Below are positions 34,466 through 43,099 of a stretch of DNA of 64,000 nt, one piece after another (position 1 is the first letter of the stretch; the number at the start of each line of letters is the position of its first letter). The DNA is from Rhizobium sp. 16-449-1b (GTDB lineage: Bacteria; Pseudomonadota; Alphaproteobacteria; Rhizobiales; Rhizobiaceae), in assembly GCF_017741935.1 (NCBI RefSeq), contig NZ_JAGHMH010000026.1, positions 62,001-126,000 of the forward strand, written 5' to 3'. The position numbers were made by a program, and so were the translations under genes. The notes under the pieces were generated by a model that was not told where the DNA came from, did no database searches, and worked only from the letters and a program-made list of their open reading frames with translations.

Positions 34466-34959
34466 TGGTCACCTCCCGTCGGAAGCACCGCCTCGAGCGC
34501 CCCGCGAGCGCCCGGCTCGACGTCGAAGACCAGAAGCGTCGAGGTCGCCGTCGCGCATAGGCGCGCGTCGCCGTCGTGCAGTTCGGCCTCGGCAAAGGCG
34601 ACGCGCCGCCCGCAGGAGACTACTCGCCCGGTCGCGCGCACCGTTCCGCTATCGGTGCCGAGACCGCGCAGGTAGGATATCTTCAGCTCCAGTGTCGTAT
34701 GGCCGCGCCCCGGCCCCAAGGCCGAATACGTGGCGATACCGCATGCGCTGTCGAGCAGGGTGGCGGCATAGCCGCCATGCACCGCGCCCAGCGGATTATA
34801 GACGCTGCGGTCAGGCGTACCCTCGAACACGGCTCTTCCTCGCTCGACCTCGACCAAGTGTAAGTTCAGGGTCTCACCGATGGGTGCACGATGGTCGGCG
34901 GCAAGCATCGCTCGGAGTTGGGCCAGCCCGTCAGGGCTGTTGTCGTTCGTCTTACTCAT
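34462..34959 (-). CDS. PaaI-family hotdog thioesterase
   Basis: 165 residues. Hotdog fold with YNPLGAVHGGYAATLLDSACG (HGG motif) and LKISYLRGLGTDSGTVRATG. PaaI-type enzymes hydrolyse aromatic or acyl-CoA thioesters in the cytoplasm. The gene overlaps the downstream oxidoreductase and starts 12 bp after the SDR stop. Its presence suggests that the cluster handles a CoA- or glutathione-linked intermediate. Confidence 0.83.
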   Translation of the reverse strand: MSKTNDNSPDGLAQLRAMLAADHRAPIGETLNLHLVEVERGRAVFEGTPDRSVYNPLGAVHGGYAATLLDSACGIATYSALGPGRGHTTLELKISYLRGLGTDSGTVRATGRVVSCGRRVAFAEAELHDGDARLCATATSTLLVFDVEPGARGALEAVLPTGGDQ

Positions 34960-34971
34960 TGTAATGCTTTC

Positions 34972-35670
34972 TCACCACTGCTCGTGGAAAGGGCGCACCT
35001 CGGCCAGGAACGACCAAGCGTCCCTGGGCTGGTGGGCGAGGTGAAACACTTCTGCCGCGATCGACGTCGGCGAGATGAAGAAGTCGTCCGGTTTGGTTGG
35101 CTGGAGCTCGCGCTGCCACGGTACGTCGATCGCTGCGTCGATGACGAGATAGGCGACATGGACGCCCTTAGGCCCGAGATCGCGTGCCAGGGATTCGGCA
35201 AGGATGCGCTGCGCAGCTTTTGTTGGCGCGAATCCCGCGAAGGCCGCCTTGCCCCGTTGTGACGCGCCATTGCCAGTGACGATGATCGCCCCTTCGCCGG
35301 TCTCGACCATCGCGGGTGTCGTCAGCCGGGCGAGATGGAACAACGCCATCGCGTTGATCTCGAAGTTGCGGACGAGCGTTGCCGCCTCGATCTTGTCGAA
35401 GGTGCCGAACGCTCCGCCGACCGCATTGTGAACCACCACCTTCGGAGCGCCCACCCGCTCGATCGCGTGTGCCAGCGCCTCGGGATCCGACACGTCGCAC
35501 GGCACCGCAACCGTGTCGGCGATTTCGCGCTCGAGCACGGTGAGCCGGTCGGCATCGCGGGCGAGCATCGCCACGCGGTAGCCCCCTTCCACAAAACGGC
35601 GAACGGTCGCAGTTCCCGTCCCCGGGCCGACCCCGGTCACGAGCGCGAGCGGCTTTTGGATATTGCTCAT
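34972..35670 (-). CDS. Short-chain dehydrogenase/reductase, divergent active site
   Basis: 232 residues. Nucleotide-binding TGVGPGTGTATVRRF (a GPGxG variant) and CDVSDPEAL; the NAG-type motif reads NAVGG. The catalytic YxxxK position reads FAPTK, so the usual Tyr is Phe. This is seen in a subgroup of SDRs with the GPG motif, and activity may differ from classical SDRs. The start overlaps the DsbA-like gene stop. Same operon as the HxlR regulator; substrate unknown. Confidence 0.82.
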   Translation of the reverse strand: MSNIQKPLALVTGVGPGTGTATVRRFVEGGYRVAMLARDADRLTVLEREIADTVAVPCDVSDPEALAHAIERVGAPKVVVHNAVGGAFGTFDKIEAATLVRNFEINAMALFHLARLTTPAMVETGEGAIIVTGNGASQRGKAAFAGFAPTKAAQRILAESLARDLGPKGVHVAYLVIDAAIDVPWQRELQPTKPDDFFISPTSIAAEVFHLAHQPRDAWSFLAEVRPFHEQW

Positions 35671-36257
35671 GCTGCCACCTCAAGGCGCGCGATTTCCTCG
35701 CGCAGAAAGTCGATCCGGTCGTTGCCGAAAAACATTGCGTCGTCGAGGATCATGGTCGGCGACCCGAAAACCCCGCGCATCGCCGCCTCGTCGGTGAAGC
35801 TGTCGAGCTGCGCCGCCGTTTCTTCCGTGTCGATCTGGGCGGCGATGATGGCGGTGTCGATGCCCGCTGCGGCGAGTTCGGCGACAACAGCTTCCGATGT
35901 CGCCAGCGATCGGCCTTCGCTCCAAATGGCGCGGAACAGCGTGAGCGTCACGTCCGCCCGCTGCTCCGCTGCAGTTACGATGACCGCGCGCGCCATCGCC
36001 TCGCCGTCGTTCGTTCGCATGTCCGAGGGATTGAGCGCAATCCCGTAGCGCCGTGCCCAGCGACCGAGATCGGTGCGCGCGTACCGGCCTTTGGCGGCGC
36101 AGGTGATTGTGGTCGGCGTGTTGCCGACCTTTTCCATGACTGTCAGCACCTTCATAGGCTTGAAGTCGATTGAGGCGTCCAGCGCGCGAAGCTGGGTGAA
36201 TGCGAGATAGGAGTAAGGGCTGCGGAAATCATAGAAAAATTCTATTGTGCAGGACAT
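35667..36257 (-). CDS. DsbA-family 2-hydroxychromene-2-carboxylate isomerase-like protein
   Basis: 196 residues. The thioredoxin-like fold starts FFYDFRSPYSYLAF with Ser13 where HCCA isomerases and kappa-class glutathione transferases bind and activate glutathione; the cis-proline loop is FGSPTMIL. No CxxC motif, so it is not an oxidase. The family performs glutathione-dependent isomerisation or transfer on aromatic or unsaturated acids. Its ATG overlaps the regulator stop by one base. Confidence 0.82.
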   Translation of the reverse strand: MSCTIEFFYDFRSPYSYLAFTQLRALDASIDFKPMKVLTVMEKVGNTPTTITCAAKGRYARTDLGRWARRYGIALNPSDMRTNDGEAMARAVIVTAAEQRADVTLTLFRAIWSEGRSLATSEAVVAELAAAGIDTAIIAAQIDTEETAAQLDSFTDEAAMRGVFGSPTMILDDAMFFGNDRIDFLREEIARLEVAA

Positions 36258-36751
36258 CAGTCGGTTCCTGTTGCAGTTAAAAGGCGGTGAGTGGCGTCAT
36301 CGGCTCCCGGCCCCGGCCGCAGCCGAACACGTTCGAGCGGCAAGAGCTCGCCGGTCACAGCATCGACCAGCGCTAAGGTCACGGGATGGTTGGTCTCTCG
36401 ATCGACCATTTCGATCGAGGGCGACCCAAATCCGGTCGCGTCCCAGCGATCGCCCCATTCGCGCAAAGCTACGCTGACCTTCCACAGGTCATGCCCCTTG
36501 CGCGTCAGGCGGTATTCATCACGCGGGGGGCGCTCCTGATAGCGGACGCGCTCGATGATGCCCGACGCGGTCAGATGCTTCAGCCGCGCCGCAAGCGTCG
36601 CGGCCGGAATTCCCGTGCTGGCCCTCAGCTCGTCGTAGCGGCTGAGGCCGAGCGACAGGTCGCGTATCACCAGCAAGGCCCATCGGTCGCCGATCAGTTC
36701 CATCGCTCCTGCAATGGAGCAGCGCATGCCCGAGAATGACCTAGTCTTCAT
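36257..36751 (-). CDS. HxlR-family transcriptional regulator
   Basis: 164 residues from ATG 36751, which has GGAG six bases before it; ATG 36796 is less likely. The winged helix is typical: CSIAGAMELIGDRWALLVIR, RYDELRASTGIPAATLAARL and RYQERPPRDEYRLTRKG. A C-terminal extension of about 50 residues follows. HxlR proteins usually sense electrophiles or aldehydes. It is the first gene of the five-gene operon, suggesting autoregulation and control of the downstream enzymes. Confidence 0.85.
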   Translation of the reverse strand: MKTRSFSGMRCSIAGAMELIGDRWALLVIRDLSLGLSRYDELRASTGIPAATLAARLKHLTASGIIERVRYQERPPRDEYRLTRKGHDLWKVSVALREWGDRWDATGFGSPSIEMVDRETNHPVTLALVDAVTGELLPLERVRLRPGPGADDATHRLLTATGTD

Positions 36752-36900
36752 CCGCAGCTCCATTTCCAAGGTGTCAGGTCGCAGCGATACCGCCACTCGA
36801 GACGCGCGGCCTGCTCAGACCGTGGAGCAGCGCTGAGTAGGTTTGCTGTGCTCTGCCAGAACATGCTGAGGAATTTCATCTCAGCTCCAATCTCGCTTTA
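36752..36900. other. Upstream region of the HxlR operon
   Basis: Should hold the promoter of the five-gene operon. No clear palindrome or sigma-70 hexamer pair was recognised. Confidence 0.35.
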
Positions 36901-37540
36901 TCAAGCGGCTAAACCAGTAACTTCAATAATTGAACTTACAAGAAAAGAGACAAGTGCGCAAGCCATCCATTTCGCTCGCGCGTCGGATACCGGTGAATCG
37001 AAAGAAGGCGATGGAGAACCGCGGGCGGCCTCCCGGTACACCTCAGGCGAGATCTCTGACAGAAAGCGCCGAGGCCGCTCGGTCTTAGGGTTGTCGAGGC
37101 ATTCGTTCGACAGTCCTTCCTCGATGATCTCGCCGTTCTCGAGGAAGACGATACGGTTACCCACCGCGCGTGCAAAATCAATCTCCTGGGTCACCACCAC
37201 CATGGTCATTGCCCCTTTGGCCAGATCCTGCATGACCGGGACCACACTTCCCCGCAACTCGGGGTCGAGAGGGGATGGTTGGCTCATCGAACAGCATCGC
37301 AGGAGGTTTGGTTGCAATCGCGCGCGCGATGGCCACACGTTGCTTCTGCCCGCCCGACAGCTGTGCCGATAGTGACCTTCTCTGTCGGCGAGGCCGACCC
37401 TGGCAATTTCCTCGCGAGCGATTTCGCGCGCTTCTTCCTTGGGTTTCCCTTTGGTATGGACGACGCCGCACATGACGTTTTTCAAAAGCGGTCGTTGATC
37501 GTTTCCAGGGCCGTTAAATCAACCTCGTTGCAAAGTCCGA
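36901..37540 (-). pseudogene. Amino acid ABC transporter ATPase, truncated and frameshifted
   Basis: Minus-strand frames carry pieces of a HisP/GlnQ-type ATPase: EVDLTALETINDR, KNVMCGVVHTKGKPKEEARE, the signature LSGGQKQRVAIARAI, PPAMLFDEPT and TMVVVTQEIDFARAVGNRIV. They are spread over at least two frames, and the N-terminal half with Walker A is missing. The break at 37540 coincides with an IS21-like terminus, which probably removed the front. The C-terminus runs into unrelated sequence. No transport partners remain nearby. Confidence 0.78.
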
Positions 37541-37578
37541 TGCAATCCGCCCCCTTATTCCGAGATGATGCCGCTCCC
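37541..37578. mobile_element. IS21-family terminal remnant
   Basis: The stretch starting TGCAATCCGCCCCC and continuing TTATTCCGAGATGATGCCGC matches the multiple terminal repeats of the intact IS21 element at 19425-22022 (CAATCCGCCCCC and ATTCCGA modules in the same order). No transposase genes remain. It directly abuts the broken ATPase gene. Confidence 0.65.
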
Positions 37579-37658
37579 TTCGGAAGGCATCTGGCGCGAC
37601 CGAAGCGCGCCAGCGGCTCTGTTGAGTGAGAACCCAAGTAGGTTTGCAAGGGCCGATG

Positions 37659-38129
37659 CTAGAACATTGTGTTGGTATTTGCCGCCTTCTCGGGGATGGG
37701 TTGGACGACGTCCCAATGCTCTACGATTTTCCCGTTCTCGAGCTTGAAGATGTCTATGATGGCATTTCCGCGAGTGCCTGGCTCTCGCACGGAATGGACG
37801 TGGAGGACAACGTAGTCACCATCCACGAAGGACTGCTTTATTTCGCTGCGAGATTTCGGGAACTTCTCACGTAGAAGAGCAATGAATTTGCGGAACCCTT
37901 CGGGGCCATCCTCGGCAAGTGGGTTGTGCTGAGTGTACCGTGGACCAACAAGAGCGAGTGCGGCCTCCACATCCTTTTGATTCAGCCCTTTTTCGTAGAA
38001 CTCCAAAACTGTCTTTAGATTGCTCTGGCGCTGGGCGTCGTTGATTTCTGTCGCCGAGGCTGTAGCGGCGGAGATGCTCAACAACGCCGCACTGGCCGCG
38101 ATGACGACAGCAAAGATTGTTGAACGCAT
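37659..38129 (-). CDS. Secreted SnoaL-like (NTF2-fold) protein
   Basis: 156 residues from ATG 38129, with a signal peptide of about 26 residues (MRSTIFAVVIAASAALL, cleavage near SATA/SASA before TEI). The mature part is an NTF2-like fold of the SnoaL/polyketide-cyclase type: VLEFYEKGLNQKDVEAALAL, RYTQHNPLAEDGPEGFRKFI and IVEHWDVVQPIP. Periplasmic members of this group are common and mostly uncharacterised. It is divergent to an HxlR gene that probably controls it. ATG 38144 and 38189 are possible earlier starts. Confidence 0.75.
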   Translation of the reverse strand: MRSTIFAVVIAASAALLSISAATASATEINDAQRQSNLKTVLEFYEKGLNQKDVEAALALVGPRYTQHNPLAEDGPEGFRKFIALLREKFPKSRSEIKQSFVDGDYVVLHVHSVREPGTRGNAIIDIFKLENGKIVEHWDVVQPIPEKAANTNTMF

Positions 38130-38315
38130 GGGCAGGACACCCATGGACTGATGTGTGGTTTGCATTTTGGGGCGTCTGTTCACGCACATACTCCTAGTAT
38201 CTGTTGGAAATCATGTTTCCATTGGTTAGATACGTTCGATTGCGATGCAGCAAAAGAGAGCACCTCGAGCTCACTTGGTTCCCAAAGGGAAACCCGTGGC
38301 CTGCAGGAGAAAAAC

Positions 38316-38693
38316 TTGACAGTTGATAAAGCCTACGATGTCTATGAGGATGGCTGCCCAACCCGGCAGGTGCTGGAGCGCCTGGCAGAGAAGTGGGCGC
38401 TGTTGATTCTCGACCGCCTAGAGGGTGGCCCGATCCGCTTTAACCACCTGCGCCGTGACATTAAGGGCATCTCGCAAAAGGTATTGTCGCAGACGCTGAA
38501 GAGGCTTGAGCGTGACGGACTGATCAGCCGTACGATCTTCGCAACCGTACCGGTGACGGTCGAATACGCCTTGACCCCGCTCGGGCGGACCTTGACTGAA
38601 ACAGTGTCGGCATTCACCCATTGGGCTGAAAGAAATATGGAGGCCGTCCTTACCGCGCAGGCGGCATACGATGCTGGAGACAGGAACGGTTAG
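38316..38693 (+). CDS. HxlR-family transcriptional regulator
   Basis: 125 residues from TTG 38316, which has CAGGAGA five bases upstream; no ATG gives a family-like start. Winged helix: CPTRQVLERLAEKWALLILD, RFNHLRRDIKGISQKVLSQT, LKRLERDGLISRTIFATVPV. It is divergent to the SnoaL-like gene across about 190 bp and is likely its regulator. No additional domain. Confidence 0.82.
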   Translation: MTVDKAYDVYEDGCPTRQVLERLAEKWALLILDRLEGGPIRFNHLRRDIKGISQKVLSQTLKRLERDGLISRTIFATVPVTVEYALTPLGRTLTETVSAFTHWAERNMEAVLTAQAAYDAGDRNG

Positions 38694-39265
38694 TAATCGT
38701 AGCTGTAAGCGCTTGCCAACTTCGAGCGTGTGCTAACATTGATTGCCAATGACACGGTGCAGTCACGAGTCGTCGCAATGCGCTCAGCGATATTGGAGGG
38801 AACGGTCACGAAACGATAGAAGGCCGTGAAGCGGGCGGCTGTCGTTTCGACCTCTTGTTTGTATGGACTGTCGAGAAGCGCCTCGAAATCGGGCATGAGG
38901 TCGGACATGGCGACAAGAGGTTGATGTCATCGGCGCCGGCAGAGCAGTAAGGCACCCGGCCGGGCATCGAGATGCCGCATAATCGCCAGCATTTCCGCTA
39001 TGGTCATCCTGTGTTCCTGTTCCGACCCATGCGCGAATATTCGACCGATAGGCTCGTAGCCCTGGTTCCACGCATCACATTGATCCATTGTCAGATAGTC
39101 CGAGCAGAAAACGCCGATCTTTGCGACCACACGCCCTTATGTTGGCAAGTGCCTACAGATGCCGTCGAGCGACGCGAGCGCAGTGCTTCTTAGAGGTCAC
39201 TTAACCAATTATTATCCCACATACTATACAAGTTAAGTATCGACTTGTGAGGCTGGAGATAAAAT
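38694..39265. other. Region with no confident gene; two short minus-strand frames
   Basis: Frames at 38690-38908 (72 residues, starting MSDLMPDFEALLDSPYKQEV) and 38927-39130 (67 residues) are protein-like in part but lack clear ribosome sites and known domains. They may be pieces of one decayed gene. The right end must hold the chemoreceptor promoter. Confidence 0.35.
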
Positions 39266-41440
39266 ATGAGCAAGGTGTCAATCCGCGGCCTTCTCTGCTT
39301 GATCGCCGCTGCGCCGCTCGCCGCATTCCTGTGGTTGAGTGTGCAGTCCGTGATCAACAGTTATGCGAAGTATCAGCGCTTGAACGAGCAGATGGTCGTG
39401 CAAAAACTCGCCTCTGCGGGCGGGAGAATTGCGCAATCAATGCCAGCGGAGGCCTTCGCCACTGCCAATGAAAGGGATGCTCGCCGTCAGATTTCCGATC
39501 AGGTCATGAAGGAACTGAGCACGGCTTATGCCTCATGGAAGGCCGAGGGCAACTCTGACGAAACGATTGACCGGTCATTCGCCTTTATCCAAGACAAACA
39601 AAAGCTATTTTCTGATTACCGCGCCAAAGTGGATGCTGGAAAGCCGACGGACGCCGAAGAGCGGGAAATCCTCCAGCCGACCTCCGCTGCCGGGCTGGAA
39701 CTGGTCCGCCGTTCGGGCGGTACTATCACTGACATCGATTTGGGGCGATACATCGATGGTTATCACGCCCTAATGCAGGTCAATGATGCCGGTCTGATTG
39801 AGATCAACCTTGGCGAAAAGTATCTCTCCGGTGCGGCCCTGTCGCCGGGCGAAGTGCAGTTCCTTTTCCTCGCGAAAGGCCTGCGAGACCGCTACCTACC
39901 GGTGCTGCGGGAGTTTCTTCCGCCGGAACTGGTCAAACCGTTTAATGATCTCTTCAATGGGCCGGAGGGGGCTTTCCTGTCTTCGGTCCGTGAGCAGATG
40001 TACAACGAGCCGGCGCAGGGAAGTGATCAGGCGAGATCGGACCGCTGGAGAAAGGGCAGTAGTGCCCAGGCTGGTCTGATGGCGGAGCTGATTGCGAAAG
40101 CCGAGCAAAGTCTGGGCAAGAAAGCGACTACGGAGCTGAATGCGCTGGAGCGGGCCTTCATGAAGAGCGCCGCCATTGCTCTGGGCGTCACGACGCTCGT
40201 CCTCGTCCTCAGCTTCGTAGTCGTGCGCAACATTTCCCGGATGATCCGTTCCATTCAGCAGCGCATGGGACTACTGGCGGATGGCGATACGGCAAGTGCC
40301 ATTCCGTTCATAAGCCGAAGTGATGAAATCGGGGACATGGCGCAATCGGTGGAGGCCTTCCGCCAGGCCGCCATCCGAAATGCGCAACTCGAGGCGGAAG
40401 CGGCGGCGAACCGAACCCGCGCCGAAGCGGAACGGGCCGAGATGCAGGCGCGTGCGGAGGCGGAGGCCGAGGAGCGGCTCGAAAAGGCGACGCAGACTTT
40501 CGCTTCCAATCTGCGCCGGCTTGCCCGGGGTGACATGCTCTGCGAGATCAATACGCCGATGAACGCTCAGTTCGAGGCGTTGCGGGCGGATTTTAACACC
40601 TCAGTGCGTCAGTTGCGCGAAGCCTTGCTCAGCGTCGGGCATTCGGTCTCGACGGTCACCAGTGGCTCTAAGGAGATCTCCGACGCATCGGACAATCTGG
40701 CCAAGCGAACAGAACAACAGGCAGCTTCACTGGAGGAAACGGCAGCGGCACTGGAAGAGATAACCGTTAACGTCGTCGCGACCTCCAAGCGCACGGCCGA
40801 AGCCCGTGACGTGGTGCGCGATGCTCGCCGCCGTGCGGACCAGTCGGGCGCCGTAGTGCGCAACGCCGTCAGCGCTATGCAGCGGATTGAAGAATCCTCC
40901 CGGCAGATCAATCAGATCATCGCGGTGATCGACGAAATCGCCTTTCAGACGAACCTTCTCGCCCTCAACGCTGGTGTCGAAGCCGCCCGTGCGGGCGAGG
41001 CCGGCAAGGGCTTCGCCGTCGTTGCCCAAGAAGTGCGCGAACTAGCGCAACGCTCGGCCAATGCGGCCAAGGAGATCAAGGGCTTGATCACGAATTCGTC
41101 CGCCGCCGTCTCGGAAGGGGTCAAGCTCGTCAGCGATACCGGTGAAGGATTGAGCACCATCGAGCAACTGGTGCAGACGATCAACGCCCATATGGATGCG
41201 ATCGCCACCGGCACTAACGAACAGTCCACCGGGTTGGCTGAAGTGAACAGGGCGGTCAACCACATGGACCAGGTGACACAGCAAAACGCGGCGATGGTGG
41301 AGGAGATGAGTGCGGCGGGTGCGGGCCTAGCGCAGGAGAGTTCTATACTAAGCGAACTCCTGTCCCATTTCCAGTTCGAGGCTTCCAGCCTGCGCTCGGT
41401 TGCCGCAGGATCGGCGCGGGCGGGCGCGCGGGCGGCTTAG
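39266..41440 (+). CDS. Methyl-accepting chemotaxis protein with helical periplasmic sensor
   Basis: 724 residues. Membrane helix at about 8-27, an all-helical periplasmic domain of about 270 residues resembling nitrate/nitrite-sensing (NIT-like) modules, a second helix at about 300-322, HAMP (RSDEIGDMAQSVEAFRQAA), an Ala/Glu-rich coiled coil at about 380-410, and the signalling domain with its tip IDEIAFQTNLLALNAGVEAA. No C-terminal pentapeptide for CheR/CheB docking. GGAG precedes the ATG. Ligand unknown; the NIT assignment is inference from fold-like features only. Confidence 0.87.
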   Translation: MSKVSIRGLLCLIAAAPLAAFLWLSVQSVINSYAKYQRLNEQMVVQKLASAGGRIAQSMPAEAFATANERDARRQISDQVMKELSTAYASWKAEGNSDETIDRSFAFIQDKQKLFSDYRAKVDAGKPTDAEEREILQPTSAAGLELVRRSGGTITDIDLGRYIDGYHALMQVNDAGLIEINLGEKYLSGAALSPGEVQFLFLAKGLRDRYLPVLREFLPPELVKPFNDLFNGPEGAFLSSVREQMYNEPAQGSDQARSDRWRKGSSAQAGLMAELIAKAEQSLGKKATTELNALERAFMKSAAIALGVTTLVLVLSFVVVRNISRMIRSIQQRMGLLADGDTASAIPFISRSDEIGDMAQSVEAFRQAAIRNAQLEAEAAANRTRAEAERAEMQARAEAEAEERLEKATQTFASNLRRLARGDMLCEINTPMNAQFEALRADFNTSVRQLREALLSVGHSVSTVTSGSKEISDASDNLAKRTEQQAASLEETAAALEEITVNVVATSKRTAEARDVVRDARRRADQSGAVVRNAVSAMQRIEESSRQINQIIAVIDEIAFQTNLLALNAGVEAARAGEAGKGFAVVAQEVRELAQRSANAAKEIKGLITNSSAAVSEGVKLVSDTGEGLSTIEQLVQTINAHMDAIATGTNEQSTGLAEVNRAVNHMDQVTQQNAAMVEEMSAAGAGLAQESSILSELLSHFQFEASSLRSVAAGSARAGARAA

Positions 41441-41575
41441 GTCGGGCCGAGGCTGCCGGTCTCGGGACCGAGCCGACGTTGCGTGAAAACTTTTTGGAGA
41501 GGTCAGGCCGACGTCATGCCGGCCTGACGCTGTAGGGGCTCAGCCCACCTGCTCGAACGTGTCGGATGCCCGGCA

Positions 41576-42050
41576 CTACGATCTTCGGCGTCCTGGCAAT
41601 GTTGATCTCCAGCGCCTTACCCAGCCCGTCCGATTCGGACCGACCAGCCGAAGGCGAGGGTGGGAACGCCGACAATGCGATCCGCCGTCGACGGTCAGGG
41701 TTGCGCCGGTGACCACGAACGCATTCGACGAGCAGAGAAATGCGATGACTGTCGCGACCTCGTCGGGATGGGCGGGGCGAGCCAGGGGCACGTCGCGCGA
41801 CAACGCTAGAGGCTTCCTCACGGGTGGCAAGGTTTATCCTAGCTCGCAATTCATCCGTCCCCGCATCGACCATGTCCGTGGTGACCCAGAGGGGCCCGCA
41901 TCTGCCGCATCCCTGACGAAATTGGCCGCCCCGATCGGCTCCGCCACGGCCTTCATCTGCGCCTTACGGTCGCAAAGATCGCGTCGGCTCTGGAGTCGGG
42001 GCTGCGGCGCTCTGAGCGCCGTTTGCACGGGGTCCCTCTGGGTTTCTCGT
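41576..42050 (-). pseudogene. Short-chain dehydrogenase remnant
   Basis: Minus-strand frames contain the C-terminal SDR signature ARPAHPDEVATVIAFLCSSN and FVVTGATLTVDGGSH, and further upstream an N-terminal-like piece (CDRKAQMKAVAEPIGAANFV). The middle with the YxxxK site is missing and the pieces are in different frames. It lies directly downstream of hpaR and is a deleted gene. The stretch 41441-41575 shows nothing else. Confidence 0.65.
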
Positions 42051-42530
42051 CTATTTGGGGCCCATCGAGTCCGTTAGTTCTCCCAGAAGGTCGAGAAGGA
42101 GATTGATCTTCTCCTCGCCGAACTTCCGCTCAAGCTCGGTGTAGATCATGCGGCTATCCGGTGTGACTTCTTCGATGATCCCGAGCCCGACCGCGGTAAT
42201 CCGCAGCATAACCCGTCGCCCGTCGGCCTCGTCGCGCTCTTTCAGGATCAGTCCACGCTCTTCGAGCGACTTGATGATCCTGGTGAGGGAAGGGGCGAGG
42301 ATGAAGGCCCGCTCGACCACTTCCGACGCATCGACCGTGCCGTTTTCGGCGAGGATACGGATGACCCGCCATTGTTGCTCGGTCAGGTCGTGGGCGGCCA
42401 GCATCGGGCGAAAGTGCGTCATCACGGCCTCGCGCGCACGCAGCAGAGCAATCGGCAGGGACCGCTTGGTGTTGCGCGGCAGGAGCGCGTCCTGCGTGAG
42501 TCGGGTGGACTTGCTTTCGGCCGTGATCAT
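42051..42530 (-). CDS. hpaR: Homoprotocatechuate degradation repressor HpaR (MarR family)
   Basis: 159 residues. The family opening LPIALLRAREAVMTHFRPML and LTEQQWRVIRILAENG are those of HpaR, with the MarR wing KERDEADGRRVMLRIT. HpaR represses the meta-cleavage operon and is released by homoprotocatechuate-type acids. ATG 42530 has GAGGGAG upstream; codons back to 42608 are not family-like. It is divergent to hpaF across 115 bp containing a perfect 16-bp palindrome. Confidence 0.9.
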   Translation of the reverse strand: MITAESKSTRLTQDALLPRNTKRSLPIALLRAREAVMTHFRPMLAAHDLTEQQWRVIRILAENGTVDASEVVERAFILAPSLTRIIKSLEERGLILKERDEADGRRVMLRITAVGLGIIEEVTPDSRMIYTELERKFGEEKINLLLDLLGELTDSMGPK

Positions 42531-42591
42531 GCTCCCTCTATGCGGAAGTTCGGCTGAATTTGCAAACGTTCGTTGACTAGCATTTCCCTTC

Positions 42592-42626
42592 TTGACAGGC
42601 GGCAACATTCATTTAACATGTTAAAT
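42592..42626 (+). promoter_or_regulatory. hpaF promoter -35 box and HpaR operator palindrome
   Basis: TTGACA at 42592-42597 is a consensus -35 element. ATTTAACATGTTAAAT at 42611-42626 is a perfect 16-bp palindrome that would cover the -10 region, the position for a MarR-type repressor. GGGAGGA follows as the hpaF ribosome site. Confidence 0.72.
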
Positions 42627-42645
42627 ATAAATTTCGGGAGGAACC

Positions 42646-43038
42646 ATGCCGCATTTCACATTCGACTACTCGGCGAATCTCGAGCGTCTGGTCGACTTGA
42701 AGGCTTTGGCGAAGCTCATTCATCAAACGATGATGGAGACGGGCCTCTTCGAGCTCGGGGCGGTCCGCGTGCGCGGCTTTCGCACTGACGTCTATGCCGT
42801 GGCCGATCTGCTCGAGGAGAACAGCTTCATCGACATGTCGTTGCGCATGGGTAAAGGGCGCAGTGAGGCGGATCGGAAGCGCGCTGGCGATGTCATCTTC
42901 GCCGCTGTCGATGTCTTTCTGTCCGAGCGGTTCGAGACGCCGCATTTCATGCTGTCGCTCGAAATCCGCGAAATCGACGCCAATTTCAGCTGGAAGAAGA
43001 ACGCCATTCATCCGCGGCTTCGACAGAAGACCATTTGA
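42646..43038 (+). CDS. hpaF: 5-carboxymethyl-2-hydroxymuconate delta-isomerase
   Basis: 130 residues of the tautomerase superfamily with the catalytic Pro2 (MPHFTFDYSANLE) and VRVRGFRTDVYAVAD. It isomerises 5-carboxymethyl-2-hydroxymuconate to the 2-oxo-3-ene form in homoprotocatechuate meta-cleavage. GGGAGGA before ATG. First gene of the hpa operon, 61 bp before hpaE. Confidence 0.9.
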   Translation: MPHFTFDYSANLERLVDLKALAKLIHQTMMETGLFELGAVRVRGFRTDVYAVADLLEENSFIDMSLRMGKGRSEADRKRAGDVIFAAVDVFLSERFETPHFMLSLEIREIDANFSWKKNAIHPRLRQKTI

Positions 43039-43099
43039 CAACAGACAAAAAGACACACGGCGCCGGCTCGGCGCGCAGTAAGTCCAAGGAGACGGATGC

